Below, one piece after another: positions 32,763 through 39,346 of a stretch of DNA of 51,911 bases. The DNA lies in contig NZ_JPUG01000072.1 in NCBI RefSeq assembly GCF_000739015.1, forward strand, positions 1-51,911, written 5' to 3'. The notes below the pieces were generated by a model, which did no database searches, was not told the DNA's origin, and was given only the letters and a program-made list of their open reading frames with translations. Numbering within the stretch: the stretch's first letter is position 1; every line of letters starts with the position of its first letter. The position numbers and the translations under genes were made by a program. The stretch is from Microvirga sp. BSC39 (lineage in GTDB: Bacteria; Pseudomonadota; Alphaproteobacteria; Rhizobiales; Beijerinckiaceae).

Positions 32763-33386
32763 TCAGAGATCCTGGCCGTCAACCTCTGGGGCCAACCGCG
32801 TCACGATGGTTTTGACGTCGTCCATCTGCGGATTGATTTCGAGCACCTTCCGGTAGGCTTGCAGCGCCCGCGCCTTGTCGTCGGAGGCCATCAGGATATG
32901 GCCCAGGCCCGTCCAGGCGTTGAAGTGCCGGGGTTCGATCTTCAGCGCCCGATGAAGATCCGCCATGGCGCCCACCGGGTCGTCGAGCTGGTAGAACACC
33001 GTGGCCCGCTTGTACCAGGCTTCCGCCCAGTTGGGCTGGAGCGCCAGGACGCGGTCGATCAGCTCGATGGAGAGCGGAAAGTCCTTCTTGCCGAACGCTT
33101 CGGCAGCCCGGCTCAGCAGGAGATCGGCGGTGTCGGAGCCGGAGCGGGAAAAGCGCCGCTCGATCAGGGCGGCAATTCCTTTGGCCTCCCGCTCGCTCTG
33201 GGCCTTGCCGAGGCGCCCGAACAGCTCGTCGAGGCTGGATGTCCTCGGCGGATTGGGCTTGGCCGGCTGGGCTTGGTCCTTCGGGGCGTCCCTTGGGCCG
33301 TCCTTTGGACGCGCGGGCTCCTGCGCACCGACGGGGTGGGACAAGAGGCTCAGGGAGAGGATCAGGGCAGACGCGAAAAAGCGCAT
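32763..33386 (-). CDS. Exported TPR-repeat protein
   Basis: A 207-residue protein with a signal peptide (RFFASALILSLSLLSHPVGA, cleaved before QEPARP), a Pro/Lys-rich linker and three to four TPR units in the C-terminal two thirds (AEAWYKRATVFYQLDDPVGA, FNAWTGLGHILMASDDKARA). It probably mediates periplasmic protein contacts. The start codon ATG 33386 lies inside the 3' arm of a perfect 13-bp hairpin that also looks like the terminator of rpmJ, and no ribosome site is visible. The signal peptide needs this start, so initiation may be weak or regulated. The hydrolase gene follows 15 bp downstream. Confidence 0.85.
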   Translation of the reverse strand: MRFFASALILSLSLLSHPVGAQEPARPKDGPRDAPKDQAQPAKPNPPRTSSLDELFGRLGKAQSEREAKGIAALIERRFSRSGSDTADLLLSRAAEAFGKKDFPLSIELIDRVLALQPNWAEAWYKRATVFYQLDDPVGAMADLHRALKIEPRHFNAWTGLGHILMASDDKARALQAYRKVLEINPQMDDVKTIVTRLAPEVDGQDL

Positions 33387-33415
33387 GCCGGGAATTTTAG
33401 GGTCCCGGCATGCGC
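33376..33415 (-). terminator. Intrinsic terminator overlapping the TPR gene start
   Basis: On the minus strand the stem GCGCATGCCGGGA/TCCCGGCATGCGC (13 bp, perfect, 9-nt loop) is followed at once by TTTTTCG. The downstream ATG (33386-33384) is in the 3' arm, and the T run encodes Phe-Phe. Confidence 0.8.
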
Positions 33416-33434
33416 GGTCAATTCAGAAAATCGT

Positions 33435-33451
33435 GTGCGGCATCGCCGCAC
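33435..33451 (-). terminator. Second hairpin after rpmJ
   Basis: GTGCGGC/GCCGCAC with a 3-nt loop, followed on the minus strand by ACGATTTTC. A weaker terminator candidate 8 bp past the rpmJ stop. Confidence 0.5.
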
Positions 33452-33459
33452 CCGCCAAC

Positions 33460-33585
33460 TTAGCCCTGACGAGCCTTGTAGCGCTTCTGGGTCTTGTTGA
33501 TGATGTAGACCCGGCCCTTGCGACGAACCAGCTGGTTGTCGCGGTGACGGCCGCGGATCGACTTCAACGAGTTACGGATCTTCAT
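33460..33585 (-). CDS. rpmJ: 50S ribosomal protein L36 (41-residue, zinc-free type)
   Basis: A 41-residue ribosomal protein starting MKIRNSLKSIRGRHRDNQLV and ending INKTQKRYKARQG. ATG 33585 has AGGAGA about 7 bp upstream. This is the longer YkgO-like L36 used as the main form in alphaproteobacteria and lacks the zinc-binding Cys/His set. It follows the tRNA-Val gene on the same strand by 45 bp and may share its transcript. Confidence 0.95.
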   Translation of the reverse strand: MKIRNSLKSIRGRHRDNQLVRRKGRVYIINKTQKRYKARQG

Positions 33586-33630
33586 ATCCGGTCTCCTGCG
33601 GCCCCTCGGGAAGGCCGGAAAAAAGAAAAA

Positions 33631-33705
33631 TGGTGGGCGCGGCTGGGATCGAACCAGCGACCCCTACGATGTCAACGTAGTGCTCTCCCGCTGAGCTACG
33701 CGCCC
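33631..33705 (-). tRNA. tRNA-Val (anticodon GAC)
   Basis: The minus strand folds into a full cloverleaf: acceptor GGGCGCG paired to CGCGCCC, a D-arm containing TAGCTCAGCGGGAGAGC, anticodon stem CTACG/CGTAG with loop TTGACAT (GAC), a TPsiC arm with GGTTCGATCC, and an encoded 3' CCA at 33633-33631. 75 nt including CCA. A T-rich stretch follows directly. Confidence 0.97.
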
Positions 33706-33794
33706 GGGAAACGGTGATTTTGAGGTCCCGTCTCGGCTGTGGGGGCGATATACCCACAAGCAGGCGCGGGCGCAAGCCTGATGGCGGGCCTTTT

Positions 33795-34151
33795 TTAGGC
33801 CGCCATCATTTTATCAACCTCGGTCACCAGGTCGCGCAGGTGGAACGGCTTCGACAGGACCTTCGCATCGCGAGGAGCCTGGGAGTCCGGATTGAGCGCG
33901 ACGGCGGCGAAGCCCGTGATGAACATCACCTTGATGTCCGGATCGAGCTCGGTGGCCTTGCGGGCCAGCTCGATGCCGTCCATCTCTGGCATGACGATGT
34001 CCGTCAGCAGCAGTTCGAACGGTTCCTCACGCAGCCGGTTATAGGCGGAAAGGCCGTTGTCGAACGAGGCTACGTCGTAGCCTGCGTTCTCCAGCGCCTT
34101 CACGAGGAAGCGGCGCATGTCGTTGTCGTCTTCGGCGAGAAGGATCTTCAT
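33795..34151 (-). CDS. cpdR: CpdR single-domain response regulator
   Basis: CpdR is a stand-alone receiver that, when unphosphorylated, primes ClpX at the pole and recruits RcdA, controlling CtrA and PdeA degradation; the CckA-ChpT relay phosphorylates it. 118 residues from ATG 34151 (MKILLAEDDNDMRRFL); the frame to 34172 is longer but less likely. Receiver residues are intact: DD at 8-9, phosphoacceptor Asp51 in LLTDIVMPEMDG, Thr79 in FITG and Lys101 in VLSKPF. The segment FAAVALNPDSQAPRDAKVLS is diagnostic of CpdR. There is no output domain. It is divergent from the second amidohydrolase gene. Confidence 0.95.
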   Translation of the reverse strand: MKILLAEDDNDMRRFLVKALENAGYDVASFDNGLSAYNRLREEPFELLLTDIVMPEMDGIELARKATELDPDIKVMFITGFAAVALNPDSQAPRDAKVLSKPFHLRDLVTEVDKMMAA

Positions 34152-34329
34152 CGGTTGCCAGCCCCGAATCATGGCGAATGGGTTCAGACCTTCATGCCGG
34201 ATCGGGAGTAAACAAGCCGTGAAAGAAGGCCGCGGTTCCGATACGATATTGTCATGGACAGGCGACCGCGCTGCCTTACACTAGCCTGAAGACCGGCTTT
34301 TCTTCCACCATAGTCAAGTTCATTTCCTG

Positions 34330-35220
34330 ATGCGGCCAGCCATTGTCGATGAGTTCGACCCTCCCTTCACCGTCACCGAACCTGCCATGCAGACGATTCC
34401 CTTCGTCTTCAACGTTCCGCATGCAGGCGCCATCTACCCGGCCTCCTTCCTGGCGGCCTCCCGGCTCGACGCCGTTGCCCTGAGGCGTTCAGAGGACGCT
34501 TTCGTGGACGAACTGCTCGCATCCGTGATGGGGCTCGGCGCTCCCCTGATGACGGCGCATTTTCCCAGAGCCTTTCTCGACCTGAACCGGGAGCCCTACG
34601 AACTCGATTCCCGCATGTTCGACGGGCGTCTGCCATCCTTCGCCAATACCCGCTCCATGCGGGTGGCCGGAGGCTTGGGGACCATCCCGCGCATCGTGGC
34701 CGACGGGCAGGAGATCTACCGCTCGCGCCTGCCGGTGGACGAGGCCCTCCACCGGATCGAATGGCTCTACAAGCCCTATCACCGCACCCTGCGGCATCTG
34801 GTGCGGCGCACGTCGCAGCTCTTCGGCCATGCCATCCTCATCGACTGCCATTCCATGCCCTCCTCCAGCGTCAGCCGGGAGGATGGAGTCAAAGCCGATA
34901 TCGTGCTGGGGGACCGCTACGGGACGAGTTGCGCCACCCTGCTGATCGATCTCGTCGAGGCAGCCCTCAGAGGACGCGGCTATACGGTGGTGCGGAACAA
35001 GCCCTATGCGGGCGGCTTCATTACCGAGCACTACGGCGAGCCTGCCCTTGGGCGGCATGCCCTGCAGATCGAGATCAATCGCGCGCTCTATATGGACGAG
35101 CGCAGCATGGCGAAGAAACCCGCTTTCCCGGTGCTGGCAGACGACCTGACCCAGGCTTTCGCCCAGGTGATCGCAGATATTGCAGGTGAGCTGACAACCC
35201 GGCCCATCGCGGCGGAGTAA
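34330..35220 (+). CDS. N-formylglutamate amidohydrolase family protein (copy 2)
   Basis: A 296-residue FGase-family hydrolase. ATG 34330 gives the usual N-terminal extension (DPPFTVTEPAMQTIPFVFNV); ATG 34387 is an alternative. Motifs: FNVPHAGAIYPASFL (metal His), FPRAFLDLNREPYELDSRMF, LIDCHSMPSS, and EHYGEPALGRHALQIEINRA with LYMDE near the end. It keeps the classical DLNREPYELD and HALQIE pattern better than copy 1 at 27772-28620, so it is the better candidate for true formylglutamate hydrolysis. No hutUHI genes are nearby. It is divergent from cpdR. Confidence 0.9.
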   Translation: MRPAIVDEFDPPFTVTEPAMQTIPFVFNVPHAGAIYPASFLAASRLDAVALRRSEDAFVDELLASVMGLGAPLMTAHFPRAFLDLNREPYELDSRMFDGRLPSFANTRSMRVAGGLGTIPRIVADGQEIYRSRLPVDEALHRIEWLYKPYHRTLRHLVRRTSQLFGHAILIDCHSMPSSSVSREDGVKADIVLGDRYGTSCATLLIDLVEAALRGRGYTVVRNKPYAGGFITEHYGEPALGRHALQIEINRALYMDERSMAKKPAFPVLADDLTQAFAQVIADIAGELTTRPIAAE

Positions 35221-35231
35221 GCGGGGCCGGG

Positions 35232-35262
35232 AAAAAGAAAAAGGCCACTGTTGCCAGCGGCC
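35232..35262 (-). terminator. Intrinsic terminator of the MFS transporter gene
   Basis: On the minus strand GGCCGCTG, GCAA loop, CAGTGGCC (one mismatch) is followed by TTTTTCTTTTT. Confidence 0.85.
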
Positions 35263-35378
35263 CGAAGTTTAGGGAGGAAACGCCCAAGAAGGGCATGCAA
35301 TAAGGCGACGCCATCGCCATATCGCACTGCAATAATTACGCCGCACCGCACAAATTGCAACTAAAATTTCGCTCCGAG

Positions 35379-36638
35379 TTATGACTTCGTTGCATATCTG
35401 CTTGGATGCGGATCGATGGCTCTGACATAAAAGATCAGGCTGAGCAGAAGGGCTGTCGCCAAAGCCCCGAAGACGAGGCGGTAGCCCTCAGGCCGATAGA
35501 GGCCCTGCTCCGAGCGCCCCACCAGATCGATGAGCATGCCGGTGACGCTCTGGGACAGAAAGGCCCCGCCCATCGTACCGATGTTCATCAACGTGATGCC
35601 CCGCCCCGTTAGGACAGATGGGAACAGCGACTTGCCGTGGCTGGTGAGAATGGGCGTGTAGGCGACGAAGAGGCCGAAGGGCACGAACCAGAGCGTGGCC
35701 CAGGGCTGAGGCAGGGGCACGAACACCAGAACGGCGAGAAGCAGGATCGTCACGGTGCTGCCGATGAGAACCGGCTTCTTGTAGCTCCCCCAGAACCGAT
35801 CCATCGCCCCCCACAGCAGCATGCCGCCGATCTGCGCCGATGCGCCCAGGAGAAGGACATTCCCTCTGGTGGCGAGATCCGCCCCATGCACATCCGACAG
35901 CCAGGGCCCGGCCCAGAGGCCGATGACGGAGACGAAGCACCCGTACGTGGCCAAGTGCATGAAGAAGACGGGCCAGAAGGAGGGCACCTTCAGGGCAGCC
36001 ATCACGCCCCGGAACGCGGCGCCCCAGGTCTCCTTCGGCCTGTCCGTCGCTGAATCTCTCGGCACGAGGAAGACGATCAGGAGGACGATGGCAACCGTCA
36101 GGACGGCAACGGCCAGGAACGAAGCTCGCCAGCCGAAAGCCGCCGCCGAGGCGGCCAGGGGAGCCGTGGCCGCCAGGGTGCCGACATTGGCCAAGCCCAT
36201 CTGCAGGCTGGTGAGCCCGGCGAAGCGCTCCGGGGAGAAGCGCCGCGCATAGATCACCAGCGGGGCCATGAAGAAGGTGGAGCAGCCGAGCCCCATCAGC
36301 ACCCGGGCGGCGATGAGGAGGGAAGCCGAGGGGGCGAGCGCGAAGAGAACAGTGCCGAGAACGGTCAGCACGGCCGTCGCCAGCATGGTGCGCTTGGGGC
36401 CGTAGCGGTCGATCAGGATGCCGATGGGGATCTGGACGGCCGCGAACGAGAAGAAGAACGCGCTGGAGAGAAGTCCCGTCTGGGTGGCCGAGAGATCGAG
36501 TTCCCGGGCGAGGTCGTTGGCGATGACCCCGATGGAGTTGCGCAGGAACTGGCTGACCGCATAGATCGCCACCAGCGCCGCGATCAGGAACAGGGCCGTC
36601 TCGGAGCGGGTCGGGACGGGCTTGGGCGCGGAATCCAT
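35379..36638 (-). CDS. MFS transporter
   Basis: A 419-residue major facilitator protein with about 12 hydrophobic helices. I chose ATG 36638 (MDSAPKPVPTRSE), which has AAGGA upstream; GTG 36659 is an alternative adding 7 residues. The loop 2-3 signature reads PIGILIDRYGPKRTM and the second half repeats it weakly (GAMDRFWGSYKKPVL). Helix 4 contains RVLMGLGCSTFFMAPLVIYA. No domain identifies the substrate. It is divergent from hisN with a 115-bp gap. Confidence 0.9.
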   Translation of the reverse strand: MDSAPKPVPTRSETALFLIAALVAIYAVSQFLRNSIGVIANDLARELDLSATQTGLLSSAFFFSFAAVQIPIGILIDRYGPKRTMLATAVLTVLGTVLFALAPSASLLIAARVLMGLGCSTFFMAPLVIYARRFSPERFAGLTSLQMGLANVGTLAATAPLAASAAAFGWRASFLAVAVLTVAIVLLIVFLVPRDSATDRPKETWGAAFRGVMAALKVPSFWPVFFMHLATYGCFVSVIGLWAGPWLSDVHGADLATRGNVLLLGASAQIGGMLLWGAMDRFWGSYKKPVLIGSTVTILLLAVLVFVPLPQPWATLWFVPFGLFVAYTPILTSHGKSLFPSVLTGRGITLMNIGTMGGAFLSQSVTGMLIDLVGRSEQGLYRPEGYRLVFGALATALLLSLIFYVRAIDPHPSRYATKS

Positions 36639-36753
36639 GAGATCTTGATCCTTATTCACTGCTGCTCTCTTGCCGCGCGACAGGCGCTTGATAAAAGCTC
36701 ACCGCAAGCGGGCCAAGGGCGCCCGCATTATTCTTTCAGGGGATTGGGACGCC

Positions 36754-37536
36754 ATGGCGCTCATCGACTTCACGCATTTCGTCAACGAGCTCGCGACCCA
36801 GTCAGGCCAGGCGATCCTCCCCTTCTTCCGCACCGCCATCGCCACGGAAGACAAGTCCCGCGGCGGCGCCTTCGATCCGGTCACGGAGGCCGACCGGGCC
36901 GGCGAGGCGACCATGCGCCACCTCATCAAGCGCAGCTTTCCCACCCACGGCATCATCGGCGAGGAATTCGGCGCCGAGCAGGCTGATGCGGATTACGTCT
37001 GGGTTCTCGACCCCATCGACGGCACCCGCGCCTTCATCGCGGGCCTTCCTACCTGGGGCACGCTGATCGGCCTCACCCACCGGAAGCAGCCGGTCTTCGG
37101 CATGATGCACCAGCCCTTCACGGGCGAGCGCTTCTTCGGCGACACCGGCAGCGCGACCTATCGCGGCCCCGGCGGCGAGCGCAAGCTCAAAGTCCGCCGC
37201 TGCGCCTCGCTGAAAGATGCTGTGATCTCCACCACCAGCCCACGCATCTTCGCCGGCGACGAGCTGCGCGCCTACGACCGGGTGGAGAGCGTCGCGCGCC
37301 TCGCCCGCTACGGCTGCGATTGCTATGCCTATTGCATGTTGGCCGCCGGCCACATCGACCTCGTGGTCGAGTCGGGGCTAAAGCCTTACGACATCGCGGC
37401 CCTGATCCCGATCATCGAGGGCGCCGGCGGCATCGTCACTGCCTGGGACGGGGGGTCCGCCGCCGAGGGCGGGCGCATCGTCGCTGCGGGCGACCGCCGG
37501 GTCCACGCCGCCGCCGTCGAGCTCCTCAACCGCTGA
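36754..37536 (+). CDS. hisN: Histidinol-phosphatase, inositol monophosphatase family
   Basis: A 260-residue metal-dependent phosphatase; in Rhizobiales this clade supplies the histidinol-phosphate phosphatase step of histidine synthesis. ATG 36754 (MALIDFTHFVNELATQSGQA) fits the family; the longer frame to 36670 does not. Motifs: FDPVTEADRAGE, GIIGEEFG, the metal site WVLDPIDGTRAFIAGLPTWG and the C-terminal GLKPYDIAALIPIIEGAGG. An inositol- or other monophosphatase role cannot be excluded. The last 159 bp lie antisense to the 3' end of the next gene. Confidence 0.87.
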   Translation: MALIDFTHFVNELATQSGQAILPFFRTAIATEDKSRGGAFDPVTEADRAGEATMRHLIKRSFPTHGIIGEEFGAEQADADYVWVLDPIDGTRAFIAGLPTWGTLIGLTHRKQPVFGMMHQPFTGERFFGDTGSATYRGPGGERKLKVRRCASLKDAVISTTSPRIFAGDELRAYDRVESVARLARYGCDCYAYCMLAAGHIDLVVESGLKPYDIAALIPIIEGAGGIVTAWDGGSAAEGGRIVAAGDRRVHAAAVELLNR

Positions 37537-38571
37537 TCCAACCTCGGCCAAGTTACGCTTTGCCAATGGGACCGCGTCTGGCGTGCCCGGGATGAAGGCG
37601 TCGAAGGCGGCCCAGAACTGCTCGCGGATCACGTCCCGCTCCATCAGGATCTCATGCCGGGCGCCTGGGATGACGATCACGCGGCCCGCCTTGAGCCGCG
37701 AGGCGAAACGCTCGGTCGCGGGCGTCGCGCAGACGGGGTCGGCGCCGGCCGCCACGATCAGCGTCGGCAGGCGGATCTTGATGGCATAGCGCGGATCGGC
37801 GAAGCGCTTCATGAACCGGAAGGCCCCGTCGATCCAGGCGACGGTCGGCGCCCCGATGGCCCCGGCCCCGATGGCATGGGCGGCCTCGGCGTTACGGCCA
37901 TAGCGGACGGGATCGCCCGTCAGGCGATTGCCCTTGAAAGGCATGGTGGAGATGGAGGTCTCGCCCCCACCGGGCACGAACATCTTGCCCATGCCCAGCA
38001 ACCGCAGGAACCGCGCAAAGAAGGCCGAGATGCAGGTGCGCTTGATGATGCACAGCGCGATCATCGGCGTTGTGGTTACGAGCCGGCGGAAGGGGATCCA
38101 GGTTTCGTAAGCGGCATTCAGGGCAATGGCCCCACCCATGGAATGGGCTAGGCCGAAATGCGGCTCGGGCATGTGCGGCACGAGGATCTGGTCGCGGATC
38201 GCCTCAAGGTCATGGCGGTAATCGGAGAAGCGCCGGACATGGCCCTTGCGCGGATTGCTCACCTGCCGGCCCGAGAGCCCCTGCCCGCGCCAGTCGAAGG
38301 CCACGACGGCAAAGCCGCGGTCGAGGAGTTCGCCCACCACCTCGAAATACTTTTCGATGAACTCCGCCCTGCCCTGCAGGATGCAGACAGTGCCCTGCGG
38401 CTCCTCCGTTTCCGGCATCCAGGTGGCAGCCCGCAGCGCGATGCCGTCCCGGGTCGTTACGCTGACCAGCTTCGGCTCGCCGGGCACGGGATTGTCAGGG
38501 GTGGTGATGAATTCCACAGTGGGGTCCAACTCGGGGTTCCAGCTCGAAAACGTGACCTCTTTATAGAGCAC
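37378..38571 (-). CDS. Alpha/beta hydrolase, lysophospholipase (PldB) type, with 3' overlap into hisN
   Basis: A 397-residue serine hydrolase of the lysophospholipase/monoacylglycerol lipase type, starting at GTG 38571. The fold motifs are ILQGRAEFIEKYFEVVGELL, FDWRGQGLSGR, the nucleophile elbow GLAHSMGGAIAL near residue 165, VAAGADPVCATPAT for the acid and PGARHEILMERDVIREQFWA for the catalytic His. The normal domain ends near AFDAFIPG, residue about 328. Residues 346-397 are encoded antisense to hisN and are low-complexity Gly/Asp/Ala/Pro. They look like read-through after loss of an older stop codon, not a domain. Confidence 0.85.
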   Translation of the reverse strand: MLYKEVTFSSWNPELDPTVEFITTPDNPVPGEPKLVSVTTRDGIALRAATWMPETEEPQGTVCILQGRAEFIEKYFEVVGELLDRGFAVVAFDWRGQGLSGRQVSNPRKGHVRRFSDYRHDLEAIRDQILVPHMPEPHFGLAHSMGGAIALNAAYETWIPFRRLVTTTPMIALCIIKRTCISAFFARFLRLLGMGKMFVPGGGETSISTMPFKGNRLTGDPVRYGRNAEAAHAIGAGAIGAPTVAWIDGAFRFMKRFADPRYAIKIRLPTLIVAAGADPVCATPATERFASRLKAGRVIVIPGARHEILMERDVIREQFWAAFDAFIPGTPDAVPLAKRNLAEVGSAVEELDGGGVDPAVARSDDAPALGGGPPVPGSDDAAGALDDRDQGRDVVRL

Positions 38572-38592
38572 CTCGGCTTAAGGAACGACCCT

Positions 38593-38621
38593 CTTGAAAG
38601 GAACCATATCCGCGCCCACAT
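38593..38621 (+). promoter_or_regulatory. Candidate RpoH (sigma-32) promoter of hsp20
   Basis: CTTGAAA at 38593-38599 is a perfect -35 element. CCCACAT at 38615-38621 matches the -10 CCCATNT at all but one base, with a 15-bp spacer. It would give a leader of about 90 nt. Confidence 0.7.
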
Positions 38622-38628
38622 CGAGGAC

Positions 38629-38722
38629 GTGCCGGCCATGTCGGCGGCACGAAAACCGGATCCAGCCTCAACAGGTGGATCTTCATTCACTGCATGTCGC
38701 TTCAAGCGGAGGATATGCCATG
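38629..38722 (+). promoter_or_regulatory. Candidate ROSE-type RNA thermometer in the hsp20 leader
   Basis: Three consecutive hairpins precede hsp20. Hairpin 1: GTGCCG/CGGCAC at 38629-38650. Hairpin 2: GATCCA-g-CCT/AGG-TGGATC at 38659-38681. Hairpin 3: GCATGTCGCT (38692-38701) pairs with AGGATATGC (38710-38718), leaving G38699 bulged. This masks the AGGA of the ribosome site and abuts the ATG. TCGCT fits the conserved U(U/C)GCU of ROSE elements that faces AGGA. The fold was drawn by hand. Confidence 0.72.
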
Positions 38723-39178
38723 CGACAGTTTGATCTTGCTCCCCTGTACCGCAACACGGTCGGCTTCGACCGTCTCTTCTCGATGCTCGACCAGATGGTC
38801 GGCGTCGATGCGGCCCCGAGCTACCCGCCCTACAATATCGAGCGCACCGGCGAGAATGCTTACCGCATCTCGATTGCCGTCGCCGGCTTCACCGATCGCG
38901 ACCTGACGGTCGAGGTGAAGGAAAATACCCTGTCCGTGCGCGGCGAACGCAAGCCTTCGGAAGAGCGCAAAGTCGACGTTCTTCACCAGGGCATCGCCGC
39001 CCGCAGCTTCGACCGGCGCTTCCAGCTGGCCGATGGCGTGCAGGTGGTGGGTGCAGCCCTCGAGAACGGCCTGCTCCACCTCGACCTCGTGCGCGAGACG
39101 CCCGAGGCCAAGAAGCCGAAGCTCATCCCGATTTCCACGAATGCCGCTCAGACCATCGAGGCGCAGAAGGCTGCCTAA
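38720..39178 (+). CDS. Small heat-shock protein, Hsp20/IbpA type
   Basis: An ATP-independent chaperone that holds unfolding proteins; 152 residues. ATG 38720 is set by GGAGGA at 38708-38713. N-terminal region DLAPLYRNTVGFDRLFSMLD, then the alpha-crystallin domain from PPYNIERTGENAYRISIAVA to about residue 130, with the A-x-x-x-G/L-type strand ALENGLLHLDLVRETPEAKK. The C-terminal PKLIPIST holds the I/L-x-I/V-type anchor. This is class A rhizobial IbpA style. Expression is probably heat-controlled twice, by an RpoH-like promoter and a ROSE-like leader. A strong terminator follows. Confidence 0.95.
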   Translation: MRQFDLAPLYRNTVGFDRLFSMLDQMVGVDAAPSYPPYNIERTGENAYRISIAVAGFTDRDLTVEVKENTLSVRGERKPSEERKVDVLHQGIAARSFDRRFQLADGVQVVGAALENGLLHLDLVRETPEAKKPKLIPISTNAAQTIEAQKAA

Positions 39179-39203
39179 TCGTCTGATCGAGGTCTAAAAC
39201 GAA

Positions 39204-39234
39204 GAGCGCCCCGGTACATGCCGGGGCGCTTTTG
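39204..39234 (+). terminator. Intrinsic terminator of hsp20
   Basis: Stem GCGCCCCGG/CCGGGGCGC with loop TACATG, then TTTTGTT. Confidence 0.93.
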
Positions 39235-39346
39235 TTATTTTAGTCCTGGTCCTTGGTAAAATCCCGCTGGGGCTGGAGGGCTGCCCCGTGGGTCAAGGGT
39301 CTCTTGAGGTGACCTTTCGCGCGGGAATGCGGCAGGGTTAGGGCAA

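Noticed and set aside
36670..36753. Extended hisN start at 36670
   Set aside because: The 28 extra residues are Arg/Lys-rich and unlike the phosphatase family; ATG 36754 gives the usual N-terminus.
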